Assembly (NCBI RefSeq): GCF_030272615.1
Contig: NC_081408.1
Coordinates: 339,912,793 to 339,976,792 of the forward strand
Direction of reading: 5' to 3'
Source: Cryptomeria japonica
Taxonomy: Eukaryota > Streptophyta > Pinopsida > Cupressales > Cupressaceae
Length of the DNA: 64,000 nucleotides
Part shown: positions 23,184 through 35,314 of the stretch, one piece after another
Layout: the number at the start of each line of letters is the position of its first letter
How positions within the stretch are numbered: position 1 is the first letter of the stretch
Made by a program: the position numbers and the translations under genes
Notes under the pieces: generated by a model
Told to the model about the DNA's origin: nothing
Database searches by the model: none
What the model saw: only the letters and a program-made list of their open reading frames with translations

Positions 23184-23358
23184 AAAGTGCATTGGTTTCT
23201 AAGACGTTTCATTGCTGTGGTCGATTACATGGACGTAACTTACATTCAATAAACAATCCTACAAGAAAGTGCGTTGATTTCTAAGATGTTGCATGGCTTG
23301 ATTTGATAATAAAATAAAATTGCGTTGCTTTCTAAGATTTTGCATGGCTTTAGTTGAT
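23184..23358 (-). promoter_or_regulatory. Three copies of a 42-base element in the peptide gene promoter
   Basis: Copies start at 23184, 23266 and 23317 (plus sense AAAGTGC(A/G)TTG.TTTCTAAGA, ending near TTGAT or TCGAT), 82 and 51 bases apart. They lie about 100-280 bases upstream of the ATG. They may be a regulatory module or simply a local duplication. Confidence 0.55.
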
Positions 23359-23359
23359 A

Positions 23360-25632
23360 TGAGCAGAGCGAATGGCAGGAATAAAATCAAGCTGGCAGAG
23401 AAAATCTGAGCAAAAACCCGACCGAGTTTGACGTGTAATTAGAAGATAATCAAATGAACTGATGTTTTCCATTTTGTTCAAATTATAAAGTCTATTTTAC
23501 TGCTAGCTTTAAACACTACACACTAAGCAATAGATTAAGTCTAGAAAATATTAGTCAATTCTGAGTGTTTAACGCTTTTTAGGTCTAGAAGTGTATTTGT
23601 AGTGTGATCACATATTAAAAAATATATTAAGTCTAGAAAATGTCAGTCAATTCTGAGTGTTTAACACTTTTAAGTCTAAAAGTGTAAGCTTAGTGTGTGT
23701 GGTTTAAGCTGTAACTACCACTGGCGCATCTAGTATTTTCACACTTGTGAAAAAATAAAACAAATTATATAAATATCTTTGAAGAATCTAAATGAACATT
23801 TAATTAACAACTACTATTAAGATAGTATGCATTAAGATAATTATATTATGAATTCAAATAAATGTATATTTGATGTTGATGAAGAGGTGATAATTGTGAG
23901 TCTTACATAGGATTATTATCTAAACAATCTTATATTGATTACTATTTATGATTTTGGATTATTTATATTTTAAAAATTGAATTTCTAATTTACAAATTTG
24001 ATCTTAACATATTTGAATCTTTTATACTTACAAAAGAAACTTAATGTCTATTCTTATGATATGAAAGCTAATTGATATTGATGAATAAATATAAAAGATG
24101 TAATAATAATAATAAATTATAAATCAGAATTAATTAAACCATCTTTCATTATATAGAAAAGATGACAAGGTGTGAAGGGTTTGAAGGTTAGAAAATGTTG
24201 AGTAGAAAGTAAGAAATAAGTAGAAAATGAGAAGAGAGAAAAAAGGTCATAAAGAGCATTTGAAAGAGCAAAATGATGCGAGAGCATCCGGGAAGAGGTC
24301 ACCATATCCTACCTGAATTCAAAATTCTTATAAGTTTGCAGTCTGATGGCAATCAAGGGAACGCGCAGGAAACATACGAGTGAAAATATTTTGTAGCAGC
24401 TGGCTACGAAATTGGGAACATAGAAGAACCTTTGAGTTTCTCAAATTAGTGAATAGAACAAGTGCCACATAGTGACGAGTATTTGCTTTAATAATTTTTA
24501 GTTTAATAATAATATTTGTTATAATTATTAGAAATATTTATTTATTGTAACTAGTATGTTATTTTCTTAATTAGATGCATTTATGAACAATATTTATTAA
24601 TTATAACTAGATTTTGAAATTTAAATTTACAAAATTTGTAATGATAACTTTGTTATGAATTTAATTGAAAAACCTAGGAATGGAATTAGTCGATGCATTA
24701 TTAATTTGTATACAAAATAGTGAACATAAGAATTATGAAATTAAAATATGTAAGTGTAAACATGTCAATTAAATTTCAATTAGATGCATTTATTAATAAT
24801 ATTTATTAATTATAACTAGAATTTGAAATTTAGTGAGGCAAAAGTTTAAATTTGAGTTTTCACAAAATTTGTAATGATAACTTTGTCATGAATTTAAATG
24901 AAAAACCTAGGAATGCAACTTAGTCGATGCATTATTAATTTGTATACAAAATAGTGAACAAATGCATAGGAGTTTACAATGTTTCTTTTTGCTTCACATT
25001 AATCCCACAACTTAGTATTTTTCTATCGCATAGAAAATGCTTTCACCACAATTGGTTGTCACATATGGCACATATTGAGTATATGTACAAGAATATGAAT
25101 GGGAAGACAAACCATCAATTATTAAAGTATTGAACAGCTTAAGTCACATACATAAATCTTTGATTTATAAGCTTAAAAGTGTTAAGCTTAATTTGTTGCT
25201 TAGTGTGTGGGGTTTTAAAGTATCCAAACCTTTGCTAAACTCTTATAATCTATGCATCCTTCTAATTATTTTTTACCATGGAGATTCCCATTATCAACCT
25301 TTTGGGTCCTTGCACTAATAAGATTTATACTCATAGATGATTCTTACCTCAATATATCTCTACATATATTTTGAATGCATAGGAGTTTAAAATGTTTCTT
25401 TTTGCTTCGCATTCATCCCACAACTTAGTATTTTGGTAACTAGATGTATTTGTGGCACCAATAAGTTTGTCTAAATTAATTGTAAAGAGAAATTATAGAA
25501 GAAAACTAATTGTTTGCAAACCAAAACTAGATAAACAACCATAGAAGGATGATTGCTGCAAAAAATTCAAGAATTAAAATTTAAAACCAAGAAAAAATAA
25601 TGAATTAAAGAATGAACAAATAAAATTCACAA
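23360..25632. other. AT-rich DNA with three local duplications, no gene
   Basis: Tandem copies: 23535-23620 and 23627-23710 (period 92, TTAAGTCTAGAAAAT...GAGTGTTTAAC); about 24573-24730 and 24779-24965 (period about 206, TAACTAGATTTTGAAATTT then GTCGATGCATTATTAATTTG); 24963-25022 and 25375-25434 (offset 412, AATGCATAGGAGTTTA.AATG). The ORFs at 24117-24305 and 25130-25318 show no domain. Confidence 0.6.
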
Positions 25633-27335
25633 TTATTTAAAGACAAAAAATATTTGTATATGTATAATAATTGAAACATGTACAACTATGAGAAGAGCAT
25701 GACAAAATTCTTTAGGCATGGAGTTTGAAGGCAAGAGCACGAGTGCCTTTTCATCATTGGGAATATATGATAAAGGTTTTGTAGCCATTGCAGAAGGCTC
25801 GACTAGCTTATGCAATTTTGATATTTCCACGAGATTTGGCATTTCCGGTATTTGCATTGGTGCATCATCACATGAAACCCCTAAAAATTCTCGCTCGCCA
25901 CAAAACACTGGCAACTCCAGATTCAGCCACATTAGATTTATCTCTAAATTACATAACCAAACATGCTCCAATGGCTACCCATCAATAACATGCCTAGGGT
26001 CAGCCACTCTTGAAATATAGAAATGGCAATACATTGAAGAATTGCTAGTTAACAGAAAAATTATCTCCACTGGTGACAATTTTACCCTACTCAAGAAGCA
26101 AATTATTATAATTCTTAAATTATTTTCTATAATTGTAAAAGAAGAGACATTTAAATATCAGTATCATTTCCTGAAAAGTTGGGGTCATAGCAACTGACCA
26201 CCTAATCTTCCTTTCCTGCCAAATAACATCTTTTATACAGATAGAAGACAAAGCATATATATAGAATCACCAAATACAAATATTCTAATGATAGCAAGAC
26301 ATGTAATTGACCTTATATGAAAAAATGGGCATAACAACCACACTCTATCAATCTTGAAGATATTAAAAATAAATTAAAAAATAGACTAAAAAGTAAAAAA
26401 TCAAATCTAAACTTAAATATTTCACAGGTAAATGAAATGTGTTGCTTTGCAGAAACTAATTTGAATACTAGGGTTCACTGTTTGAACAAATTTCATATTA
26501 TGGGCATTTGCAAAAATGTTAGAAAGACAAGATTCAACATCATATAACTCATTCTGCAAAAATGTTGTCATATTCGAGTATAACTTCATCTTTTTGATTT
26601 GCCACTAAATAATAGTCATTAAGACAATGGTATTAATAGCCAATTTCAGATGGAAAACTGCAGTCATTAATCTGCTACCCTGTCTTCTATTGTGGCTGGA
26701 TTGAAACGCTTGAGTGAAGAGACGTCTGCTGTTTAGAATAATTTTCCAAATTTTTTGAAATGGTGACATGTTTGTAGCAAGTAAAGTTTCTCTGTTTAGG
26801 GGACTCTTCTTATCGAAGTTTACATTATCAAAGGGCTTTTGGTACACTATTCAGTTTGACAGGAAATAAACAGTTTTTATCTGTTTATATAGGGTTTTTT
26901 ACGACAAAGATAGTTATTGTGGAAGGGGGTGTTATTTTTAGGAGAAATTGAATGTGAACATTGAGCAGGATATGGAAAATGCATTCCAAATAATAAAAGG
27001 TAATTGTTTGCAATAGATACTAACTTAATGCATAGAAAATCTTCCTGTAGAAAGATGACATTGATTAGCGCAGCTTAAAATTTAGGTAAGAAACCTAATC
27101 TCCAGATAGAAATGAAATCCATATGCTTCCTTGTTTGTCCTCATAACAAAGGCTAAGAATCGACAAGCCCTAAACAGTGTTGACATAAACAGCCAAAGTA
27201 TTACTAGATAGTTAAAAAACATTCAAAATGCGACTATAATCTGCTTACATTTTCTATTCCCGACAGAGGTAGATGTACGAAGCAATGAAATACTATTCCA
27301 ATAAACAACTTAAATAGGAAAAGAAAACTCCAGTT
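25633..27335. other. No supported gene
   Basis: A 112-codon minus-strand frame (25633-25971) and a 100-codon plus-strand frame overlap here. Neither has a recognisable domain, and the minus frame ends in a hydrophobic low-complexity stretch. The rest is AT-rich. Confidence 0.35.
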
Positions 27336-27407
27336 GTGAAGGGAAGAGATTGTGCATGCAAAACAACATACCCTGGTGAGGAGTGGCAACCCAAAAAACC
27401 AGAACTA

Positions 27408-27511
27408 CCCCACAAAAGAAGAGGTATTATGTTTCTTCCGAGAAACCCATTATGCAAAACTGCCCCGCAAAAGAAGAGATATTATGCTGCTTTAGAGAAA
27501 CCCATTATGCA
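27408..27511 (+). repeat. Two tandem copies of a 55-base unit
   Basis: Copies at 27408-27462 and 27463-27511 share CAAAAGAAGAG.TATTATG and AGAAACCCATTATGCA. They make a small ORF here look repetitive. Confidence 0.75.
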
Positions 27512-28696
27512 TGTATACTTTAAAATAAATTTAAAAAGTTAAAAGAAAGAAAAATATTTATTTATGATTGGTCTAAATAATTTTTTTAAATAACTATTTA
27601 AGCATAACAAAATAAAAAATCATTACAAGAGTATTGCCTAACGACAAGTACTAATAAGTTTCCAGGCAAGAAGAAACTGAAATTTAACTAACAGTAGTAA
27701 AAAGACAATCATTTTTTATGTTTTTCAAATTATTGTACAATTATGATATATATTATTTGTAATTTAATTTTTCTTTGTAAAATTACGTTTAAGCTCTTGT
27801 TAAATTTATTCTTTTAATATTTTTGAGCTGTGTACTCTAACTTTAACACTACCAATTTTTAATGAATTTTTTTTTTTTATGGAGGTCCAGTCCAGCTGGG
27901 GGCATGATCCATGCCTCATCCCTTATGATGTCGGAGTTTTACACTCAACAAGACTTAGTGGGCTCTATTGGAGTCATTCAACTTCACCAGTAGACCGAGG
28001 GCTCATTGACATAATAAACATTTTTCACTTCAATATAATTTTCTCTTATTTTTTATTTTTTCTAGGTGTCCTGTTAATTCATAGCCTAGTATTAATATAA
28101 ATATCATGTATAGGTTGTTTAAATTAATTATTTTAATTCTATTTTTAATAAAAAATGGATGAATTTTTTTTCAAAGTTAAGAACATATGAAATTAATCAA
28201 AAAATAGTGTAAGCTTTCATCTTTAAACTAAAAGAGTATATTTAGATTTTTTTTAATTTGCATTTCTTCAAATATTAGAAAATTAAGCTTTCATTAATGG
28301 ACTATACAGAAATTTTATTTCTTTTTTGTGTGTTAAAAATATTTAAAAATTTTAATCCTAGATTGATTTTGGAAGGATTAAAATGGGAGAAAATAAGCCT
28401 CATTATTTTTCTATGAAGAATCTTTTGGAAATATGTTAAATTATGTTATCCACTTTTGTGTATAATTTTTCATGCCATACCCAATTAGTGAGTTGGGATG
28501 CAAGGCAATTAGAATTGAGGTATGGAGGGTAGGAAGGAGTAGATTCTAGCATTTTCCCAAATCAAGAAGTGATTATGTGACTATAAAAGGTAGAATTTAT
28601 ATAAGTGATAACTAAATAAATTCACAGGATAAATAAAATGAGCCAATTTATTAGTTGATAGAATAAATAGAGTGCTTACAAATGCTTTGTATGACT
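27512..28696. other. AT-rich DNA, no gene
   Basis: A GC-richer island at 27878-28005 (GGTCCAGTCCAGCTGGGGGC onward) stands out from its AT-rich surroundings and may be a scrap of an LTR or SINE. No tRNA fold or domain was found. Confidence 0.35.
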
Positions 28697-29540
28697 TGTT
28701 GAGGATATGACATCCCTAGGGTAAGATGGTGGATATCGCTTTGGTACTCCCTTCATCTTGTAATAGGCAGACATACTCATATTTACAAAGTCAATCCTTT
28801 GTTCTTTGTGATGATACTCTTTACCTTCCTAGACAATATCCGCATCCTTGTTGTAATCAGAGTTTGCATCAAATGAGTTACATGTCTCTAGCTATCTTTA
28901 TTTTACTTTATTGTAAATGTGTTTTACAATTATTTGTATACATAGTGTTTGGTGTGTGTGTAAGTCTTAGCCCTTGTTTGGTTTGAGTGTGTTTTTTGTT
29001 GCATGTGAAATTCCAAAATCGACTTCTTTGATTTTCACTTCACCCATTTATCCAATTGACTAAGGTAGTTGATTATGGATTTCATGTTCCTTTGCAATAT
29101 CACTACCTTTCTCCATTCACATTCACTGAGTGTAAAGTTAAGTGGTGGAAACAAAGGACTAGTGGGATGTTGCAAGGTGTGTGCCCTTGGTCTCCTTGTG
29201 TTGTGCATCACAACGCTCAGGTTTGTGACCTGTCTTAACTACCTCCAATGTATTCTATAAGTCTAGTGGTTGTATCGGGCATAAATAGGTTGATTTTTTG
29301 GTGCAATGACAACCATACTTCTAACAAGTGGTATCAGAGCTTGGGTCACATGTTCAAACCCCCTTGCTTGTACTTGAGGAGATTGTTGCAAGATGTGTGC
29401 CCTTGGTCTCCTTGTATTTTGTAGCACAATGCTTGGGTTTATGACATGGCTTAACCACCTCCCATAGATTCTATGTCTAATGGTTGTATCAGACATTAAC
29501 AAATCAATCTTTTAGTGCAACAACAACCGTACTTCTAACA
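28697..29540 (+). mobile_element. Internally deleted LTR retrotransposon
   Basis: A probable 5' LTR (28697-29326) begins TGTTGAGGAT and ends TTCTAACA. Two bases later comes TGGTATCAGAGC, a perfect plant primer-binding site (29329-29340). About 40 bases of leader follow, and then 29383-29540 repeats the last 160 bases of the LTR, again ending CTTCTAACA, with no primer site after it. This suggests loss of the whole internal region and most of the 3' LTR. Flanks are TGACT and TGACA, four of five alike. No coding sequence is left. Confidence 0.6.
29329..29340 (+). promoter_or_regulatory. tRNA-Met primer-binding site
   Basis: TGGTATCAGAGC two bases after the probable LTR end matches the standard site of plant Gypsy and copia elements exactly. 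Confidence 0.8.
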
Positions 29541-30605
29541 TGACATTCCACACACTTTACATGAAATCAAGAATATATAGCATCCACCCTTATTGCATAT
29601 TAATAAGGGGTTCCCATTGGGATCACATGCTCCTCACATTGTTCCTATTGAAATTCATTATTCATGTACATCTTCTTTCTCCTCTATTGTGTTTATTAGT
29701 TTTTAATATTTTCTCTATTATATTCATTGTGATATTGATTAGATGTAGTTATTTTAGTTGTTATCTATCAATAGCCCCTATCATGGTTTCTATATCAAGT
29801 TTTCTATTGATGAAGGAAATAATCTGAGGATATAAATGTGAAGAACTCTCAAAGAATTTTCTAAATTTTTTTATGTATAATGGTGTATATTGTGTGACCA
29901 TACAACATTAGCAACATTATGAGTAGAATTGACTAGTTGGGAGGATACCATTATTTTAATAGAATCTATTGTTATTGAATTCAAATTATTTAGGAAGATT
30001 TTATCATATTTTTGCTAGATCACATTCTAATGAAATATACATTTGACACAGGTTGTTTATTTTTTCCTTGTTTATCTTTTCAAATAGTGTCAGTAAGATC
30101 ACACCATATGGCATTGGCATGTCCTTTCATCACATCCATGTAAAGAAGGTAGTATATAACACCTTGATATGGGTGATTAATGATGAGAAGGTAACAATTG
30201 AATAGTCAATTGCATTATGCAAAGTATGAAGAAGATATACAAAAAGGTGGAAGTGATTCTTATGTGTATAATAGATGATCAATGAGTCTCTATTCTCGGT
30301 GTCAATGGTTTGTTGTGATGGGAGTTAAAGTTGCCCTTGATCAATCAACAACATATTTGATGAGAAGGTAGCAATTAGTTTGAAGGAATTTTATGCAAGT
30401 GCAATGCACAAAGTAATAGATAATGAAATTGTAGTCACCTTCTCAAATATCAGAAAATATATTTTATTTCTTTTCATAGAGATTTAAGTGACTAATTTGG
30501 TGACAAACTAAGAGGCAAAAAAAAAAAAGCTAGACATGAAAATGCTGCATAATGAGGTAGAAAGAAAAAAGCGGCAATGCCTATTCCTACATGATGTTGG
30601 TTGAG
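29541..30605. other. No supported gene
   Basis: This is AT-rich sequence. GATGAGAAGGTA(A/G)CAATT occurs near 30183 and 30360, hinting at an old duplication. It may belong to the copia relic that follows, but no earlier pol motif can be read. Confidence 0.3.
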
Positions 30606-30715
30606 GAGGGTTAATTTCCTAAGAAGCAAAAAATGTGTTCCTTTGTTGACCGTTGAAGTAGAATATGTAGTTATAATGGCAGTTTAATTGTGAGAATTAT
30701 TTCGAGTTATCAATC
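30606..30715 (+). pseudogene. Ty1/copia RNase H fragment
   Basis: One frame reads FLRSKKCVPLLTVEVEYVV, which matches the SWxSKKQxxVSLSTxEAEYVA block at the end of copia RNase H, with the catalytic-region glutamates. Nothing on either side continues the polyprotein convincingly. Sequence at 30750-30990 ends ATTCTTCAACA and holds CTTTATAAAATAAG, so it could be remains of the 3' LTR. Confidence 0.5.
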
Positions 30716-31189
30716 AAGGAAGAAGCAATCGGGGCTTCTTGATAATATCTTTTGTATGTAAAGATCAGTTATTAGATAGATTAATAGGTATTAGATAGTG
30801 AAAAATAAATTAATAATATTATGTTGGTTAGTTATTAATAGGGATTAGTTATTGTTAATTATTTGTTTGTTTTTGGTGATGTGTAATTAGTTGATTGAAA
30901 GACTTTATAAAATAAGAAAATTTTTGGTTGATTTTTAATTGAATGAAGAATTACTTGTATATTTGAGGTGGTGTCTCAAATTCTTCAACAATATATAAAT
31001 GCGTTTAAAATATTATTTAAAATAAATTGAATAAATTAATGCATTAATACATTAGAATATTAAATAACAAATAATTTATAAAATATAATTATTCACAAAT
31101 GTATAATAATTTAAAAAATTTAATATAAATGCATATAAAATTTAAAATACAATTTTTTTTGTTTTTTATATAAGACAAATATGCCATAC

Positions 31190-31197
<8 letters not shown>

Positions 31198-31222
<25 letters not shown>
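31198..31222 (+). repeat. (GT)n microsatellite
   Basis: About twelve GT units follow a short alternating TA stretch. Confidence 0.9.
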
Positions 31223-31227
<5 letters not shown>

Positions 31228-31746
31228 ACATATAGATTCTTTACATATGGGGAGCAATTATTATTACAATTATTATTATTGCACATATAGCTCACTTGGA
31301 GCAAAACTATAATGGTAACCATGGAACTGTATAGCTATAAGAAAGATAAACTATCTGTTGGGAATAATTAATTGACTCCCTTAACCTAGAATAGAGCTTC
31401 ATCATGTTCTTCATCCATATAGTTTTATCCAAAAGATTCACCAACCTTTGAATTTGTTGTATTTTTGAGGTCTTCATAAGAAGCAATTAGAGGGTGTTTG
31501 GAATAATTGACCAGGAAATGAAGAGCCCAAAACACCTCAAAAAAATGGGCTACGGTTTTATTTCCTAAGGAAGGCCCATGGGTGTGCATGTATTTGGTAA
31601 AATATTCTAAGAATCCCATACCTAAGCCGATTTCTATGGCTTCATAGAGTCCCCTTAAATTTCTTATATCAAACAAGAAACAAGTCCAAACATGATGCAC
31701 ATGGAGTTTATTTGAATATGACAAAGTTTAAAGGCACACCCAAATT

Positions 31747-31940
<194 letters not shown>

Positions 31941-33156
31941 AAGCGGATTTATTCATACAAAGTATAGTCATACACATAAAGTGAATACTTAAGTTATAAA
32001 ACATAAACATGCTAAAGTCCAAACATGATGCACATGGAGTTTATTTGAATATGAAAAAGTTTAAAGGCACGCCACATAAACTGAATGCCAAATTTAGTTC
32101 AAATAGACACATAACACCTATTGAATATCCAAATTAACTTTCAGCAGGCCAAATCAGAGATCAAGAGGCAAGCAAGAATATAGCGTATGGTACTCAGATA
32201 ACCATTTTTTTAATTTTATGAAATATTGGTTTTTCACCAAACATGCACTTGTTTGTTCAACACATTGGTAAAAATAGGAAACTAATTCAAAAAAATTCGG
32301 AAAAATATCTATGCCCTAGGTATTGATGTCTTCTTTCTAACGAAAAAAATAAATTGAATTTGGATATATGTAGAACAAGTTATGTGTTCAAACCTAAACC
32401 TATGTTTGAATTATAACTAGTCTGACTTCAAAACTTAATAAAATGAAAAACTTTCAACATATCACTATCAAACCAACAACAAGCCTTGGATATTGATGTT
32501 AAAAATCAAAATTCAAAATAATTGAGATTTATCATTTATAGAAAAGAATCTATGCATTTCAGGAGGCACATCACTCTTTAAAAATGTAGTTTGATGTAAG
32601 AAACTACTTTTTGAGGGAGATGGAAAATAAAAGAAAACATCTTCGAAAAATTTTGAAAAAATATATTTAGAATCTACAGACAAAATGCTACAAATCACTA
32701 ATTTACATATCTTCAAATTCTTAATAGTTTAAAAGTTATAGTTGTCGGAAGTTGAAGATTATTTTAAAAATGTTCATCTCAATATCAAAAGTGGGAACCA
32801 TTGTTGTGAGTTCCCCAAGTACAAACACACACAAAGTGAATGCTAAAGTTTAAAGACACTTCACCAAAGTAAAACATGAACCATGCACAAACTAAAATTA
32901 AGTTTAAACATGTCAACGTACAAAAATTATAGACAATGTGAGTGCTAAAGTTCAAAGACACTTTATATTAAAGTTCAAATATGCAACATAACTATATGTC
33001 AAAGTTAATACACTCTTCACACAAAGTGAATCATGAAAGTTCAAGCATACTCACACATGCCAAAGTACAAACACAAATAAATTGGTTGCCATAGTTAAAA
33101 CACATAATGCTAAATATAATACACATCATATGCTTACATGCAAAATAAATGTGTGT

Positions 33157-33191
<35 letters not shown>

Positions 33192-33570
33192 ACAAAGTTA
33201 ACATTAACACATGCACACACGCGCATGCACACACACACACAATGAATGCAATGGCACAGACATGCACCAAAATAAGGTAAGCATAATTGAGGTTTGTTCA
33301 TAAATACTTTCCATACAATGTGTAAATTAAAAAAAATTCATAGTCCACAAAATAGAAAAGAAAAAATGGATGTCAAAGTTGTTTCCAACATGTACACCAC
33401 GTTGAATGCCAATGTTAGTTCAAAAAACACCCCATAAAGTAAATGTAAAAAATAACTCTCAAACAAACACACACACACACAAACAAACAAACAAATTGTG
33501 AATTTTAAACAATAATTCACATAAAGTACAACCATACACATAAAATGAATACTAAAGGTATAAAATAAAA

Positions 33571-34002
33571 ACATGGCGCACATGGAGTTTATTTGAATAT
33601 GACAAAGTTTAAAGGCACATGACATAAAGTCCATGCCAAATTTAGTTCAAATACACACACAACACAAATTGAATATCCAAATTAACTTTCAAACATAGAC
33701 ACAAACACAACACATGAAGTTTGTTTAAACATAACAACATTAAAATACACACTCAACAAATTAAATCTCAAAGTTAGTTCCAACGTACATGGCGCACATG
33801 GAGTTTATTTGAATATGACAAAGTTTAAAGGCACATGACATAAAGTCCATGCCAAATTTAGTTCAAATACACACACAACACAAATTGAATATCCAAATTA
33901 ACTTTCAAACATAGACACAAACACAACACATGAAGTTTGTTTAAACATAACAACATTAAAATACACACTCAACAAATTAAATCTCAAAGTTAGTTCCAAC
34001 GT
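33571..34002 (+). repeat. Tandem duplication of 216 bp, apparently perfect
   Basis: 33571-33786 and 33787-34002 show no difference when read side by side. They sit in otherwise diverged repeats, so this copying step is recent. Confidence 0.9.
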
Positions 34003-34460
34003 ACATGACACAATGTGAATACCACATTTAAAAATTAACTATCAAATACATATGCACAATTCAAATAAATTAAAAAATAAAAGCATGCTAGAGTCTTACC
34101 ACACATGAAACAAACTTGCAAATTTGTTTAAACACATATATTTTGTTCAAACATATAAAATTAAAACATATTTCAGAAAAAAAATACTTGGACCACATAC
34201 ATACATAACACTTAAGTTTAAACATGCCAAGATACAAACACACAAAAAGTGAATGCTAAAGTTCAAAGACACTTCACTAAAGTTCAAGAATCAACCACAC
34301 AAACTAAATTAAGTTTAAACATGTCAAGGTACAAATGCATACAAAGTGAATGGTAAAGTTAAAAGACACTTTATAGTAAAGTTCAAACATGCAACATAAC
34401 TTGGTGTCAAAGTTAATGAACTCTTCACACATTGTGAATGTGAAAGTTCAAACATAATCA

Positions 34461-35111
34461 CACATGTTACTAGATTAAATTATTATTGAAAGATATTGTG
34501 ATACTTAAATAATTAAACTACATTGTAAACACCAAATTATTAAATGTGATGAAATAAATTAAAAATTAAAAATTTTATGAAATAAAAAACAATATAAAAT
34601 TTAACATGTAGACACTAGATTGAAAAGAATGGTCATGCCCAATGACCATTCCTCACAGCCTTGAGAAAGGGGCCATTTCAACCCCTCCCAAATAAAAATT
34701 TGGCATTAAACAACAAATCTGTTTACACATCAATTTACAAATTTTAATTTCAGCAACTAATTCAAAAGTGGAACATTTTCTTGAATTCTAAATATAAAAT
34801 CTTGCATTCAACAAGCCATTCAAGATTCCTAAGATTTTTTCCTAAAAAGTAAATCAATGTTCAAATACGTTCTTTACAAGTAGTGGATGCCAAAGTAAAC
34901 CACACTAAATAAACAAGTCTAAAATCCACTTTAAACAAACAATTAATGTATGATAAAGATACACACTCGATATAAACAATAGATGCAATCAAATCCCCTA
35001 GAAATATCAAACTGGATCAAATATAACTTAATGCCAAACTTCAAAACCATGCTTCAATAGGTAATAAGTAAATCAATGTTCAAGCACAATTACACTACCA
35101 TTCTTACAATA
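34461..35111. other. No gene seen
   Basis: AT-rich sequence between the repeat region and the LINE pair. Confidence 0.5.
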
Positions 35112-35314
35112 TTTTTGAATAAGAGAAAATAGGTTTTGATGGGCCCCTAAAACCCATTACAACTAGAAGAACAAAAGATTTACATTAGAGTGCAACAAAA
35201 CAAAAAGACAATAAACTAAGGAAAGACAACTGATGAAATAAATGCTAGCAAACAAGAGACATCAAGTCATAGACCAAAACCCAAAGACCAAAAAAGACCA
35301 ACAAAAACCCAGGA

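Noticed and set aside
25633-26020. 112-codon minus and 100-codon plus frames on opposite strands
   Set aside because: No domain, no splice or promoter support; either could be chance.
27878-28005. tRNA or SINE head in the GC-richer island
   Set aside because: No cloverleaf pairing or clear A and B box could be made out.
31425-31724. 99-codon minus-strand frame with a protein-like composition
   Set aside because: Not matched to any family I know and partly inside the repeated block; kept out for lack of support.
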